Below are positions 34,440 to 46,837 of a DNA stretch of 64,000 nucleotides, piece after piece. The DNA is from Rhabdophis nuchalis (lineage: Eukaryota; Chordata; Lepidosauria; Squamata; Natricidae): NCBI GenBank assembly GCA_039707465.1, contig CM077643.1, positions 378,116,419 through 378,180,418 of the forward strand, given 5' to 3'. A program made the translations under genes and the position numbers. A model generated the notes under the pieces. It ran no database searches. It was not told the DNA's origin and saw only the letters and a program-made list of their open reading frames with translations. The stretch's first letter is position 1; each line of letters begins with the position of its first letter.

Positions 34440-37400
34440 GGTGTAGGGTTTTTTTAGTAAAAAAGCTGTTGTCTGTTTTAGGGGGTACCAGGGAGGAGGG
34501 AGGGTATAGTCAGGTTGAGACTAGCAAGAAGGGAATGGGCCGAGCCAACAGACGACGGAGGGAGGCGGATGGTTCCGCTAAGAGGGGGGATACAGGGGTC
34601 GTTTCCATGGAGGGCCTACCCATTGAGAGGGTGGCAGGGAGAGGCAGATCCGATGGGAGACGAGTTCTATCCTCCCGGTTGGGGGCACGAGGCCGATGGC
34701 TACAAACGGTCAAGTGCCACAACCCCCGCAGGCTAGGTGGTCAGGGAGTACAGAGCCAGGGCCTGCGGCTGATGTTCTGCAATGCCAGGTCCGTGGTCAA
34801 CAAAGCCCCCCTCATCCATGACCTTGTGTCAGAGGGGGAGCCGGACCTGGTAGGAATTGCGGAGACCTGGTTGGGCCACGAGGGAGGACTCCCCCTCGTT
34901 GAAATGTGCCCACCAGGTTACCGCGCTTTTCATCAGCCTCGGGCCCTAGGCAGGGGTGGTGGGGTAGCGGTTATTATTAGGGAAGGTCTAGAGCCGAGAG
35001 AGACCATTGTGCCACAGACTATCGGTTGTGAGTCCCTCTGCGTGAAGTGGGGCCTAGGGAGGCAGTTGGGCTTGCTAGTTGTATACCTGGCCCCCCGCTA
35101 TGTAACAGCAGCCCTGCCCGAGCTCCTCGAGGTGATCGCTACGATGGCAGTTGAGACCCCCAGACTTTTAGTCATGGGGGACTTTAATCTGCCATCGGCG
35201 GGCGAATCATCCGGGGTAGCTCGGGAGTTCATGGCTTCCATGACGGCCATGGACCTGACCCAACTAATTCAAGGCCCCACTCACGAGGGTGGACATACAC
35301 CGGATCTCATCTTTGTCTCAGGCCAATGGAAGAGTGATCTGGGTATAGGGGATATAGTCATCACGCTCTTGTCATGGACAGACCACTCACTTCTCCGGCT
35401 CGACTTTCCAACCGCTGCCCCTCACCGCGGGGAGGCGGAACCTGAGTCACCTATTTGGTTCCGCCCCAGGCGTCTGATGGACCCTGATGGGTTCCAGACG
35501 GCGCTTGGGCCACTTCCTGTACCTCTGACCCGCGCCCCGATGGAGGACCTCGTGGCCGCATGGAATATTGCGACCACGGGAGCCTTGGATCGGGTCGCGC
35601 CCTTGCGGCCTCTCTTGTGGCGCCGAAACACCCTGGCTCCTTGGTTTACCGAGGAGCTGAGGGTGATGAAACGCCACAAGAGATGCCTAGAGAGAAGATG
35701 GAGGGCTACCCGTTCTGAATCTGACCGGACACAGGTAAGAGCCCAGTTACGGACTTACATTGTGGCGCTGAGAGTGGCCAAACGTCATCATTGTGCCACT
35801 CTCATAGCATCCGCAGAAAACCGCCCTGCCGCCCTGTTTAGGGTGACCCGTTCCCTCCTTCAACAGAGGGTGCGGGAAGCCCCGCTGCAGGGTAGAGCAG
35901 AGGAATTTGTGATTTTTCTGCAGGAGAAAATCGCTCAGATACAGAATGAGTTAGCCTCCATTGATGGCCCAGTGGGATGCCACGAGACAGATCTTGTTTG
36001 GGAGGAGTTTGACTCCGTTACTTCCGAGGATATGGACAGGTTACGTGGGCGACTGCGAGCCACCACATGTTTATTGGACCCGTGTCCCTCCTGGCTTGTA
36101 CTGGCATCCTGGGAGGTGACACGAGGCTGGCTCCAAGAGGTTGTCAACGCATCCTTAAGTGAGGGTGCCTTACCTGCTTCCCTAAAAGAGGCCATGGTGA
36201 GGCCCCTCCTTAAGAAGCCCTCTTTGGATCCAGCTTTATTAACCAACTATCGTCCAGTCTCCAACCTTCCCTTTTTGGCGAAGGTTGTTGAGAGTGTGGT
36301 GGCACAACAGTTTCCCCGTCACCTGGAGGAAGTTGATTATCTAGACCCGCGCCAGTCCGGCTTTCGGCCCGGGCATAGCACCGAGACGGCATTGGTCGCG
36401 TTGGTCGATGATCTCTGGAGGGCCAGAGATGGGGGTTGCTCCTCCATCCTGGTCCTATTAGACCTCTCGGCGGCTTTCGATACCATCGACCATGGTATCC
36501 TATTGCATCGGCTGGAGGGGTTGGGGGTGGGAGGCACCGTTTTACGGTGGTTCTCCTCCTACCTCTCTGGCCAATCGCAATTTGTGTTGGCAGGAGAGCA
36601 GAGGTCGACCTCAAGACCCCTCACATGTGGGGTCCCTCAGGGGTCGGTCCTCTCGCCTCTCCTGTTCAACACATATATGAAGCCGCTGGGTGAGATCATC
36701 CGTGGCTTTGGGGTAGAGTACCATCTCTACGCTGATGATACTCAGCTGTATATATCTACCCCAAGCCACCCCAACGATGCCGTAGCGGTGATGTGCCAGT
36801 GCCTGGAAGCCGTACGGATCTGGATGGGAAGTAACGGACTCAGACTCAACCCGACCAAGACCGAGTGGCTGTGGTTTCCGGCTGCCCGATTCAACCAGCT
36901 GACTCCATCGCTGGCCATAGGGGGCGAACATCTTGCCCCTGTGGATGGGGTGCGCAACTTGGGTGTCCTCCTGGATGCCCGGCTGTCCATGGAAGATCAA
37001 GTGACAGCCGTGGCCAGGAGGGCGTTTTACCAGGTTCGCCTGGTTCGCCAGTTGCGCCCCCTATTGGATCGGGACGCCCTTCGCACAGTCACTCATGCGC
37101 TCGTGACATCCCGACTGGACTATTGTAACTCTCTCTACATGGGGCTCCCCTTGAGCTGCACCCGAAGACTTCAGCTGGTCCAGAATGCAGCCGCACGAGC
37201 AATAATGGGTACCGCAAGGTATACCCATGTAACACCGCTCTTGCGCGAGCTGCACTGGCTACCTGTCGTCTTTCGGGTGCGCTTCAAGGTGTTAGTCCTC
37301 ATCTTTAAAGCGCTCCATGGCTCGGGACCTAGCTATCTGCGGGATCGGATTCTGCCTCATACATCTTCCCGGCCCATTCGCTCCCACAGAGAGGGACTTC

Positions 37401-37771
37401 TCCGGGTGCCGTCCACTAGACTTTGTCAGCGGGCGACGCCCAGGGGAAGGGCCTTCTCTGTGGCGGGCCCAGCCCTCTGGAACGACCTTCCCCCCGACAT
37501 TAGAACAACTACGGACCTCCGCTCCTTCCGTCAGAAATTAAAAACTCACTTTTTCTGCTTGGCCGGCCTAGGTTAGTCTCTACCTCAGGGGTTAGGGAAT
37601 GTTAATTTTAAAATGGGGATTTTAGTACAGGGACAGTTGATTTAATTTGTTTTTATTGTATTTATTTATGTATATATTTTATGCTGTTTTAATTTTCCCT
37701 GTGCACCGCTCCGAGTCCCCCTGGGGAGAGGACGCGGTATAGAAAAATAAAATCTATCTATCTATCTATCT
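34440..37771 (+). mobile_element. CR1/L3 LINE with open ORF2, (ATCT)n tail
   Basis: A leader of unknown exact start is followed by a long ORF (34535-37576), a 3'UTR with the gctccgagtccccctgggg box and a TCTA microsatellite ending near 37771. It closely matches 16427-19633 but without the frameshift. Confidence 0.9.
34535..37576 (+). CDS. CR1/L3 ORF2 protein, uninterrupted
   Basis: This encodes the endonuclease-reverse transcriptase of a non-LTR retrotransposon, which would nick target DNA and copy its own RNA there. I start at the first ATG (34535), giving 1,013 residues; the frame is open upstream to a TTG at 34469. In order: a short basic N-terminus; an apurinic-type endonuclease ([34 protein letters not shown], then WTDHSLLRL, where the usual SDH is TDH); a linker; and a reverse transcriptase with [51 protein letters not shown], the catalytic LYADDTQLY and RLNPTKTEW. 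The C-terminal tail is [18 protein letters not shown] and [10 protein letters not shown] see no stop. No ORF1 is recognisable upstream, so the element may be 5'-incomplete. The S-to-T change in SDH may weaken the nuclease. Confidence 0.9.
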   Translation: MGRANRRRREADGSAKRGDTGVVSMEGLPIERVAGRGRSDGRRVLSSRLGARGRWLQTVKCHNPRRLGGQGVQSQGLRLMFCNARSVVNKAPLIHDLVSEGEPDLVGIAETWLGHEGGLPLVEMCPPGYRAFHQPRALGRGGGVAVIIREGLEPRETIVPQTIGCESLCVKWGLGRQLGLLVVYLAPRYVTAALPELLEVIATMAVETPRLLVMGDFNLPSAGESSGVAREFMASMTAMDLTQLIQGPTHEGGHTPDLIFVSGQWKSDLGIGDIVITLLSWTDHSLLRLDFPTAAPHRGEAEPESPIWFRPRRLMDPDGFQTALGPLPVPLTRAPMEDLVAAWNIATTGALDRVAPLRPLLWRRNTLAPWFTEELRVMKRHKRCLERRWRATRSESDRTQVRAQLRTYIVALRVAKRHHCATLIASAENRPAALFRVTRSLLQQRVREAPLQGRAEEFVIFLQEKIAQIQNELASIDGPVGCHETDLVWEEFDSVTSEDMDRLRGRLRATTCLLDPCPSWLVLASWEVTRGWLQEVVNASLSEGALPASLKEAMVRPLLKKPSLDPALLTNYRPVSNLPFLAKVVESVVAQQFPRHLEEVDYLDPRQSGFRPGHSTETALVALVDDLWRARDGGCSSILVLLDLSAAFDTIDHGILLHRLEGLGVGGTVLRWFSSYLSGQSQFVLAGEQRSTSRPLTCGVPQGSVLSPLLFNTYMKPLGEIIRGFGVEYHLYADDTQLYISTPSHPNDAVAVMCQCLEAVRIWMGSNGLRLNPTKTEWLWFPAARFNQLTPSLAIGGEHLAPVDGVRNLGVLLDARLSMEDQVTAVARRAFYQVRLVRQLRPLLDRDALRTVTHALVTSRLDYCNSLYMGLPLSCTRRLQLVQNAAARAIMGTARYTHVTPLLRELHWLPVVFRVRFKVLVLIFKALHGSGPSYLRDRILPHTSSRPIRSHREGLLRVPSTRLCQRATPRGRAFSVAGPALWNDLPPDIRTTTDLRSFRQKLKTHFFCLAGLG

Positions 37772-40147
37772 AAATCCAGTGAGGAACAGCTACCATCAAT
37801 GGCGTCGGCATGATCACAAGCCTTCATTTTTATACCTATTTTCACATATCTTGTTCCCCTGGAATATTACCTGGGTAACTTCCTCTTCTTGCAGAGAACC
37901 CTTCTCCATTTACCGTACTTTAATGTACCCATCTGAGATCTGTTACCCTCTGCAACTTTCATTCCTTGTTCTTTCTTACTGACTGTCACTGACCGTCACT
38001 CTCTGCAAACACCCATGTAAATTTGAAGTTCCTCATTTCCCACTATCTCCTTCCTCTTGCTCTAAATTTATCCATATCAGTATAAACTTTGCAGAAAATG
38101 CAGAGACATTAGAAATATTAGTCTGGTACATTTTGCAATTATATTAGTTTAAACTTTGGTTCAGTGAGGCCTGCAAGCTCACTCCTAGGCCTATTACTTG
38201 CAACTTTCCAATGGATATTTTCTCCCCTCACAAGGTGAACTGTCCCGAACCGGTAGCCCTGGTTATATGTCTGTGTGTATGTCTCCCTCTATGTGTGTGT
38301 TTGCTTCTCAGTGAGACTCATGTCTAGAGTCAGAAAACAAAGTACTTGATGATAGAGCCCTTTCCAGGTGAGTGTTGACTCACTTCTCAGCCCAGCCCAA
38401 CAGTGTCTGATTCATTCTCAGAAGACGAATGTGATGACCTTTACATTCAAACAGGTAATTTACTTGTTGCATGTCTCCTCAGGAAGCTGCAATGACGAAA
38501 GGGAAAAGCAGAACAATCAAAAACTCCATATAAAAATATTCAAAACGAAATCCTGTTTTAGAAAGAAGGAATGCACTGATATGAAGGCCATTAGCAGCTA
38601 CAGAGGGAAGACAAACAATGTTTAAGCTTAATAATATCAAGTCATAATGCAACTTTTTTTTTTTGGCTACAGTCCTGGACACACCTTACTGTGCATTTTT
38701 CAAGAACATTTGGATTGTTATCAGGTACCAGTAAACCCTTTAAACTGCAGGGGATAGGACCTAGCAAGCCTTGGCTGTTTTTGTAGAAATCCAGAGTCAA
38801 AATAGGGTCAAACTTAGTTTGCAGATTTTGAAAACAATCTAGCTTGCAGGCCCATCTAGGAAGAAGACAATGTCTTTGTATCATTGCCACAAAAACTGCA
38901 CGAATGTAGTTGTAGTTTTTCAGTGGTTAACTTTACATTTAAGTTATTTATAAGATCATATGATGATGCAACTGTGTTTTTACTTCCCTTAGTCAGAAAA
39001 TCAGCTAGGAAAATCCACCACACTCTTATCACATAGAAAGGATAGAGAACACAAGTTCCATCTAGCCAATAGGTCAGTTGGTGATTTCTAATTCAATTAA
39101 GCAAAAACTCTTTAAAACTCAGGGGAAAGAAGTGTAGAATTTCTTTATGGATTTTTTTCCTGGAAAAAAAGAAGAAAATGAACTTGTGATATGTGGCTTT
39201 GACCATTAGAAAGAGTAGAAGGGTAGACAATGGAAAGAAGGAAAATATGTTGTAACATAAAAGTGGGTAAAAGAAAAGTGTAACTGCTGTTAAGAAAATC
39301 AGAAGCTACTTTTCTTTTCTCTTTTTTAAATTATTTATTACTTTTTTCCTTTTACTCTTCTCTTTCAAAATGTGTGTTGATTTTAATGTTCAAAAAATTA
39401 ATAAAATTATGATGGTTACAAAAGGAAAAGAAGTGTAGAATTCCTCGAGGCATGCTTCTTCTAGGCACTTGGGTTGGGAGGGGAAATGGCAGGTCTCTTA
39501 TCAATTGCACACAGGTAAAGAAAACAGAGTCTTCTACCTCACTGTTTCTTCTGTGTCACTGTGGAAAAGAAAGAAAAGAAAGAAAAGCTCAGGCACCAGT
39601 AAAATGCAAGAAATTAAAAGAGATTCCTAGTTGCAGATTCTTCTAAGAGAAATGCTCAGAAGCTCAGGGCAATCTTCTCCAAGCTGGGAGAAAGACATTG
39701 GAAAGAAACTTTAATGATGAACCACCAAACACATGGCTCTGCTGCAGCTGACAAAATGGAGTTGAGACTGAAAGGGTTTTATACGGGCTTTGCACTTGAA
39801 CTTCCTGTTCCTGTGCAAGGACATGTATTCTATTGGCTGATGTCCGACTCCCATGGGACCATGTAAGGGTTATATAGGGTTATAGTTGGCTCTGCAAGCA
39901 AACTATAAATCCTAGGTGTTTGTCTGAGCCAGAGGTGGGTTGCTCCTGGTTCAGACTAGTTCAGGAGAACCAGTAGGGGTAATTGGGCATGGGTCACCGA
40001 ACTTGTAGTGATGGCTGGCAGGCCGTGCCCCTGAACTGGTATGCTTGGAAGCTCACCCTGCCTCGCCTTCGCCACGTGCATCCACACAACTGCCTCCCAC
40101 TGGCTACACACATGTAAGCAGCATGGGCTGCTCAGGGAGCCCTGAAT
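37772..40147. other. No gene seen
   Basis: AT-rich DNA with short ORFs lacking motifs. A weak MITE-like start (cagaggtgggttgctcc) occurs at about 39931. Confidence 0.5.
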
Positions 40148-42235
40148 TTATTTAGATTTATAGAACCACCCTTCTCCATCGAAATGGACTCAGGGCGGTG
40201 CACAGGAAATTAAAATCGATAAATAACAATAAATACAGAAGAATTAAGAATAAATTAAACTAAAAGCCTGTGCTAAAAATCCCAATTAAAATTCTAAAAT
40301 ACATTTACTCATTGGCTAAGCTAGGCGAGCTTGATGGAACAGATAAGTTTTAAGTGAGCGGTGAAAGAGGGGAAGGTCTGAGATGGTCCGAAGTTCGGGA
40401 GGTAGGTCGTTCCAGACGGATGGCCCAGCCACTGAGAAGGCCCTTCCCCTGGGCACCGCTAGCCAGAATTGGCCGGCGGATGGTACCCTGAGGAGGCCCT
40501 CCCTATGGGAGCAGATCGGACGGAGGGAAGTATGCGACAGGAGACGGTCCCGCAAATAACTAGGCCCCGTGCCATGGAGCGATTTAAAGATAGTAACAAG
40601 CACCTTGAAGCGCACCCGGAAGGCCACCGGCAGCCAGTGCAGCTCATGCAGGAGAGGTGTTACGTGGGAGCTTCGAGATGCTCCCAGGATCCCCTGCGCG
40701 GCCGCATTCTGTACTAGCTGGAGCCTCCAGATGCACCTCAAGGGGAGCCCCATGTAGAGAGCATTACAGTAGTCTAGGCAGGACGTAACAAGCGCTTGAG
40801 TGACTGTGCGGAGGGCATCCCGGTCAAGAAAGAGGCGCAACTGGCATACTATTCCATGCGGCCACTAGGCCCTCGGTCAAGTCGTGGGTTAGGGTTACAG
40901 GTATCGGCCCAAGCTCCGTCTGGAACCTCTCAGGGTCCATCAAGCGCCTGGGGCGGAACCATATTGGTATCTCTGGTTCCGCCTCCCCGCGGTGGGGTGT
41001 AGCGGTAGGGAAGTCAAGCTGAAGGAGAGAGTGATCTGACCATGACAGGGGTTCGATGACTAATTCCCCTATTCCTAGATCACTCAACCACTGGTCAGAG
41101 GTAAAAATTAGGTCTAGTGTGTTTCCCCCTGTATGCGTAGGGGCCTGAATTACCTGGGTCAGGTCCATGGCCGTCATGGAGGCCATGAACTCCTGAGCCG
41201 CCTCAGAGGACTCACCTACTGATGGCAGGTTAAAGTCCCCCATGACTAAAAGTCTGGGGGTCTCAACTGCCACCCCGGCGATGACCTCGAGGAGCTCGGG
41301 CAGGGCCACTGATACGTAGTGGGGAGCCAGGTACACAATCAGCAGGCCCAGCTGCCTCCCACGACCCCATTTCACATACAGGGATTCACACCCGACTACC
41401 TGAGGCACAGTGGCCTCCCTTGGCTTGAGATCTTCCTTAATAATAACCGCCACTCCCTCACCCCTCCCCTGGGCCCTAGGCCGATGCAACGCCAGGTAAC
41501 CTGGTGGGCACATTTCCATGAGGGGTACACCTCCCTCGTGACCCAACCAGGTTTCCGTGATACCCACCAGGTCCGGGTCCCCCTCCGAAACTAGATCGTA
41601 AACAAGGGGGGCTTTGTTAACCACGGACCTGGCGTTGCACAACATCAGTCTAGGGCCCCGGCCCTATAATCCTCCACCTAGATTGCGGGAAGAGTTCAGG
41701 GGGTCGGGGCGGGCGACCGCTTGTAAACAGCGGATACACACACACCCCGACAGTTGATATGGCCCCCGACTCCCGTCATACCTACCCCTCCCCAAAACCG
41801 TCCTAATGGGAAGACCCTCAATGGAAACGACCCCCACCCCCCTCTCTATATCAGACCCTCTATCCTCCATCTTGCCGCTCTCGGCCGGTCTAGCAATCTG
41901 CCCTGTTAAATCAGAGTAAATGGGCCAACCCACCACCCTGGGTCCCCTTAAAACCCAAGTTAAAAAGCTAATTTAAAAACCCCGCAGCTTGTGTTTTTTC
42001 CACCTCTCTTGGCTAATAAGCCCATCCTTGAGGTGGGCCCTCGTTAACTCTGAGGGCCAAGCCTGCGAGAGGGGGGACTCCCGCAGGGAGAGGAGAGTAG
42101 CCCTTGAATACATAGGTCGTAATAAATAGTAGTGGCTTCGCAACCACCGCCTTCTAAGTGGGATTGAGCCTCCCCGCCTCCTCGATGCACGGAGGCAGGA
42201 GGCGGCAGTTTCATTTGCTGAAATGAAACAGGTAA
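40148..42235 (-). mobile_element. CR1/L3 LINE with internal deletion of the RT
   Basis: The 3' side is on the left (box ccacccttctcc..gactcagggcgg). The ORF2 tail at 40840-40316 ([22 protein letters not shown]) joins directly to the endonuclease at 41645-40824 ([42 protein letters not shown]). The fusion near 40840 removes roughly the whole reverse transcriptase. A 5' leader extends to about 42.2 kb. Confidence 0.85.
40824..41645 (-). pseudogene. CR1/L3 endonuclease domain, truncated ORF2
   Basis: This is an open frame of 273 residues with all visible endonuclease residues (N, E, D..N, SDH). It stops soon after the domain because of the deletion. It diverges from the copies at 16.5 and 34.5 kb, so it is an older subfamily. 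Confidence 0.8.
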
Positions 42236-42246
42236 CAGGTTTGGTT

Positions 42247-42605
42247 AAGGTGACCAGATTTGTAATTTGGCTAAGTAGAGGGGGGGGAGGGGAGTCAGCC
42301 CTGACGAAGCGACGAAGGGCCTCCAGTGAGGCCCAGCAGCCGCCGCTTCCCCCGTCCGCCACCCCCGACGGCGGCTACCGGCTACTCCAGCAAGGCCCGG
42401 CAGCCGCCGCTTCCTCTGTCCGCCACTCCCGCCGGCAGCTACCGGGCCTTGCTGGAGTCAATTCAGCACTTGGAGGACCTGAGGCATCTTGGGAAATGCA
42501 GTTCCCTACAACAAATCAGGACGTTTTAACAATGGCACAGGATGCGGGACAAATTGCTGCAACTTGGGACTATCCCGCCAAAAGCGGGACATCTGGTCAC
42601 CATAG
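42247..42605. mobile_element. MITE with GGTGACCAGAT ends, GC-rich interior
   Basis: The ends ggtgaccagat and atctggtcacc are inverted. The eight-base duplication gtttggtt is at 42239-42246 and 42606-42613, which suggests hAT. The interior holds two direct copies of a roughly 70-base unit containing agccgccgcttcc. Confidence 0.65.
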
Positions 42606-43635
42606 GTTTGGTTGAAGCTTGGACTGCTCTTGGACAATCCTTATTGTGGCTTAATGGCTTTCCATGGTGTTGGATCTTGAGTGAGGCCTAATCCTATCAC
42701 ACTGTCTTTGTTTCAAAATATCCTGTCTTGAATAAATTTACCAAATCTGCATTTCTAAAAGCTGGCCTCAGTATCTTCTGGGGGCAGGGAGATTGAGGTC
42801 ATCTTTTAAGACCATGTTTCTCCATTTCTCCTTTAAGGAAATATAATATTTTGTCTTTTTAATATCTCCCAAAATATTTCATTCTTCTGGGGGGTAGGTA
42901 CTGACTTTCTGTACCTCCAATCTCTTTGTTTCAGTGATAGTGACAGAATGGCTGGCATTATCTGAAGAAGTCTAACATCAGGAGATGTAATGGAGTAGTT
43001 TCACATACCTGGAAAGGTGGGGCTCATTGCACCCTCAAGAAGATCTACCTCACATTTCTAACCTCTTCTCTTGAAGAAACTGGGATTTCATCTCAACTAA
43101 TGACAAACTCCAGCATCAGATGGCTACAACTTCAGTCTCTCCCTATTAAGATGTGGCCGTCACTGTTAGCCATGTTCATCATAGGTGTCCCTAAGAACCC
43201 TTGATGACAGTACGCCCATGCAATAATGCAATGATGTATGAAAAGCAATTGTGGTTTCTTATAGACTTCCACAGTGGGTGGCAGCTTCTAGGATAGGATT
43301 TATTGTTTTATTTTATTGTTGTCTCATTAGCAAGGTTAGTCTCACTAGCAGAGGTAACTGGAGGTTGTATGATTGATTGGAGGTTGTGGTGGCCTAGAGT
43401 CAAGAAGAACATATCAATGGTCCACTGGCTGTTGAGATTTCTGGGGAATTATTACATCCAGTGCTGTTAGATTGAAGTAAGCACTGACAGGATGGGGAGA
43501 AGGATAGGAGAAAAACAATTCGTCTCCCTTAAGAAAAAGTGCAAATGCAGATCTGTCTTGCTTACAGTGCCATCTGCTGCCAAGCAAGGAGAATTGCTTC
43601 ACAGGGGAGAGGAACGGCAGACAGACAGCTGACCT
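42606..43635. other. No gene seen
   Basis: No repeat family or exon recognised. Confidence 0.5.
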
Positions 43636-44020
43636 AGAAAGATAGGATAGGATAGGATAGGATAGGATAGGATAGGATAGGATAGGATAGGGCAGGGCAG
43701 GGCAGGGCAGGGCAGGGCAGGGCAGGGCAGGGCAGGGCAGGGCAGGGCAGGGCAGAATAGAATAGAATAGAATAGAATAGAATAGAATAGAATAGAATAG
43801 AATAGAATAGAATAGAATAGAATAGATACAGGGCAGGGCAGGGCAGGGCAGAATAGAATAGAATAGAATAGAATAGAATAGAATAGAATAGATCTTAGAG
43901 ATTTTCTAGTCCAACCATCTGCTCAGGTAGGAAATACCATTTCAGACAAATGGATGTCCAATCTCTTCTTTAAAACTTCTAGTGTTGGAGCATTCACAAC
44001 TTCTGAAGCAAGTTTGATCA
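43636..44020 (-). mobile_element. CR1 LINE 3' end with a long block-structured pentamer tail
   Basis: The CR1 part (43892-44020) has ctagtccaaccatctgc and atttcagacaaatgg. The tail at about 43636-43891 runs (GATAG)n, (GGCAG)n, (AATAG)n, a short (GGCAG) block, then (AATAG)n again. Confidence 0.88.
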
Positions 44021-44640
44021 GACCAAGGGGACTGGAAGGGCGGTGGGCACCTCCATAGCAGCTGGACACTCTCAAGGGATGGTATTCCCACTGAGAGCTC
44101 TAGCACTAGGAATGGCTATATGGAATGCTCCGACATGTCTTTAAAGAAGCATTCCTCTGTCTCTTTGGCATTCCAGCAAAATATGCCTGAATACCTTTCA
44201 GTAATCATTGGCCATTGCTGAGTGTTCCAGGTGATGTACCAAAGTTTTCAATTCAATATAGAGCATCTACCATTAGTCAATAATGTGTCCTATTCACTGC
44301 AACAACAATGTCAGTTTTCCCTTGCATTATAGCAAGTTTAACGTTCATTATATGGGTTTTGGAATTCTATTCACTTAAAATTCATTTCCTAAAAATTGTT
44401 CTCTGATTTTGCATGTTTGGGGTGAGGAGTCTTCTCCTTTGTGTACTTTGATATCTGTTCCATAAAAATTGGTTAAACTTGCACAGAGGGTTCCATGAGC
44501 TTCCCAAAACCTTTTTGGTGCATCTTCCTGGCAAAAAGGCTGCTGGAGGGTCGCTTGAATCCACAGCGCTATGGGGTTTTCTGACCCACCCCAAATAAGA
44601 GCTCGGTGTTGAGTTCAAGAATCACTACTGTGGAGGTCAA
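44021..44640. other. No gene seen
   Basis: No recognisable feature. Confidence 0.5.
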
Positions 44641-45510
44641 TGGGGGGAAATAAAAAGGGGGCAGCGGGAATCCCTGGCTAAGGAAGAGGAGGGTCCCGTC
44701 TAGAGCTGCCATGAAGCCTCCCTTCCGCTGCAGTCACCCACCCACCCCCGAACGGACCCCGCCTCCCAATTTCTCCCCTTCTGTCTTTGCTACGAACTCC
44801 CTCCTCCTTCAGGCGAAGTCACAAAGGACTCTGCCTGGAGACCGATGACGCACAAGCAAGGGGAATTCCCATTGGTGCTGCCTTTGGTTCTGGCCTTTCC
44901 CGCCTCCGAGATCAACGCTTCCTCCCCCAATTCTGATTCCTCATCCCGGGCATGTGGCTGGGAAGCGTGTGGCTGGGACAAGTACATACGCACGTACAAT
45001 GAGAAGAGGGGAGGCGCATCCATAGTCAAGGAAGACTTGGGGGGTCACAGAAACTCCCCAATCCGAAGGGAAGCTACGGAAAACAATCAGCTAAAGCAGG
45101 CAAAGGCGGAGAGGATCTGCAGGGATCTAATCCTGCCGGGTCCTCTGCCCAGCTCCTCCGCTCCTTCCCGGGAGAATCCTCCGCTCGGCTTTCTCGGGAA
45201 AGGCGCAGCATCGCTTCGTGGGGGGGGAAATGCGATTTCTTTCCTTCAAACACGCGTCTCTCTTGCTCAGAACGTCTGTACGAACCGCCTCCTCCACCCC
45301 GATTGTGTAGGAATCCCCCTCTTTTCTTTCTGTGGGTCAGGATCCCCCTTTTCCTTGCAAAGCAGCCCCGAATGAAGATCCCAGAATAAAGTTTCGCCAT
45401 TTCTCCTGCGCCTCTTTTCGGAGAACGTCGATATCTTTGTGATAAAGGTATCATCTGATAGCCATTATTTCCTACTCCTCTCATTACTTTCCTCATCGTT
45501 AGTTGTTGCT
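44641..45510. other. Unexplained GC-richer stretch, promoter-like
   Basis: GC content rises and CpGs are frequent compared with both sides. There is an inverted CCAAT motif (cccattggtg, about 44869) and a CRE-like tgacgcac (about 44846). Overlapping ORFs on both strands (44845-45375 plus, 45496-45074 minus) show no known domain. It could be a CpG-island promoter or an old GC-rich repeat. Confidence 0.35.
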
Positions 45511-45698
45511 GACATAGTCAATTGGGGGGGGGGAATCTTGCAGCCCCTGTTAGTCTCTTAACTGATGTGTCGTCCCCCACCCCCATGCATTCCTTCCAAA
45601 GTCCTGTTGGCTGGAGGGGCAGACAGCAGCCAACACCTACCCCCCCCCCCCCACCCCCAGGTGTCTGTGGATGGAAGCCTCCCTGGTGCTTTCTAGGC

Positions 45699-46160
45699 CC
45701 GTGATGGCGAACCTATGGCATGCGTGCCACAAGTGAAACGCGGAGCCATATCAGCAGGCACACCAGCTGTTGCCCTAGCTGATTTTCGGCTGACCCACCC
45801 ACGCTTCCCTTCCCTTCCCAGGAGTCTCCACGCAATGCCAGGTAAGTAGAGGGTTCACATAGAGGCTCTGGGAGGGTGTTTTCAGCCTCCAGAGGGCCTC
45901 TGGGGTGGGGAAAACAAACCTACCAGACTGGAAGTCAGTAAATGGGACATATCCAGCTTCTGGGGGGAGGGGGAGGCATTTTTGCCCTGCCCAGGCTCCA
46001 AAAAAGCCATGCACTCATGCATTGGGCAGCAGGACAGGTGTCACACATGCATGCACGGTATGGGGGGTGATTAAATTATTGATCTGGGCACGCATGGGTG
46101 CATGATAACACGTGCATGTGTGCTTTTGGCACCCGAGGCAATAAAGGTTCGCCATCACTG
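45699..46160. mobile_element. hAT non-autonomous element, C(A/C)GTGATGGCGAACC ends
   Basis: The ends are ccgtgatggcgaacc and ggttcgccatcactg. The duplication ttctaggc is exact at 45691-45698 and 46161-46168. Confidence 0.88.
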
Positions 46161-46837
46161 TTCTAGGCCCTTGACAAGCTTCTTTTAAATGTAGGTTTTC
46201 TGGTCATGAAAAAGAAGGTTGAATGTGCTAGTTCAACACAAGTTTATATTTGTTTGAAAGGCTGTTTGAATCTTGTGCTGCACAAGAGGGATCCATTTGT
46301 ATTGGAAAGGAAAGTTGGGTTCTGCCAGCTATATGTTTCTGACTCGGCCATTGCTAAGTGAATTACAGGGAGGAGGGATGTTAGATTCCAGATGATAATG
46401 AGTTTCTTAGATCCAGACTTATACTGTTTTTACTGCTTTTATTAATTTTTCAACACCACACTGTTTCCCTGACTGGTTGATGCTCTCACATCCAGCTTTC
46501 TTGGGGTTTGTTGTGCAATGCACCATGAGATGATCGGCATAATTTTGTGTGTTCCATTCCTGTTTTGATAGCCTCGGCTGCTTCTTCGGGATGCCCCTGG
46601 ACAAGAGAACTGAAAGTTTACCGGTCACTTTCCCAGCCAGTCCCTTGCAGCTTACCATTGCTCCTCCGGCTTCACCTTATGACCTTCTTCTCCCGTGTTC
46701 CCTTGGGCTCTTTTATTTTCCAGAAAAGGCACAAGGGAGCAGTTGCCTTAGCAAGAGTGTTGGGAGAAGGCCCTCTTGTCCCTTCCTCCCTCCTTTCCCT
46801 TCCTGTTTGTCATCTGTTAAGCAACGTCTTGTTGTTG

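Noticed and set aside
43636..43891. Possible CRISPR-like or satellite array
   Set aside because: Pure pentamer microsatellite without spacers, attached to a CR1 3' end.
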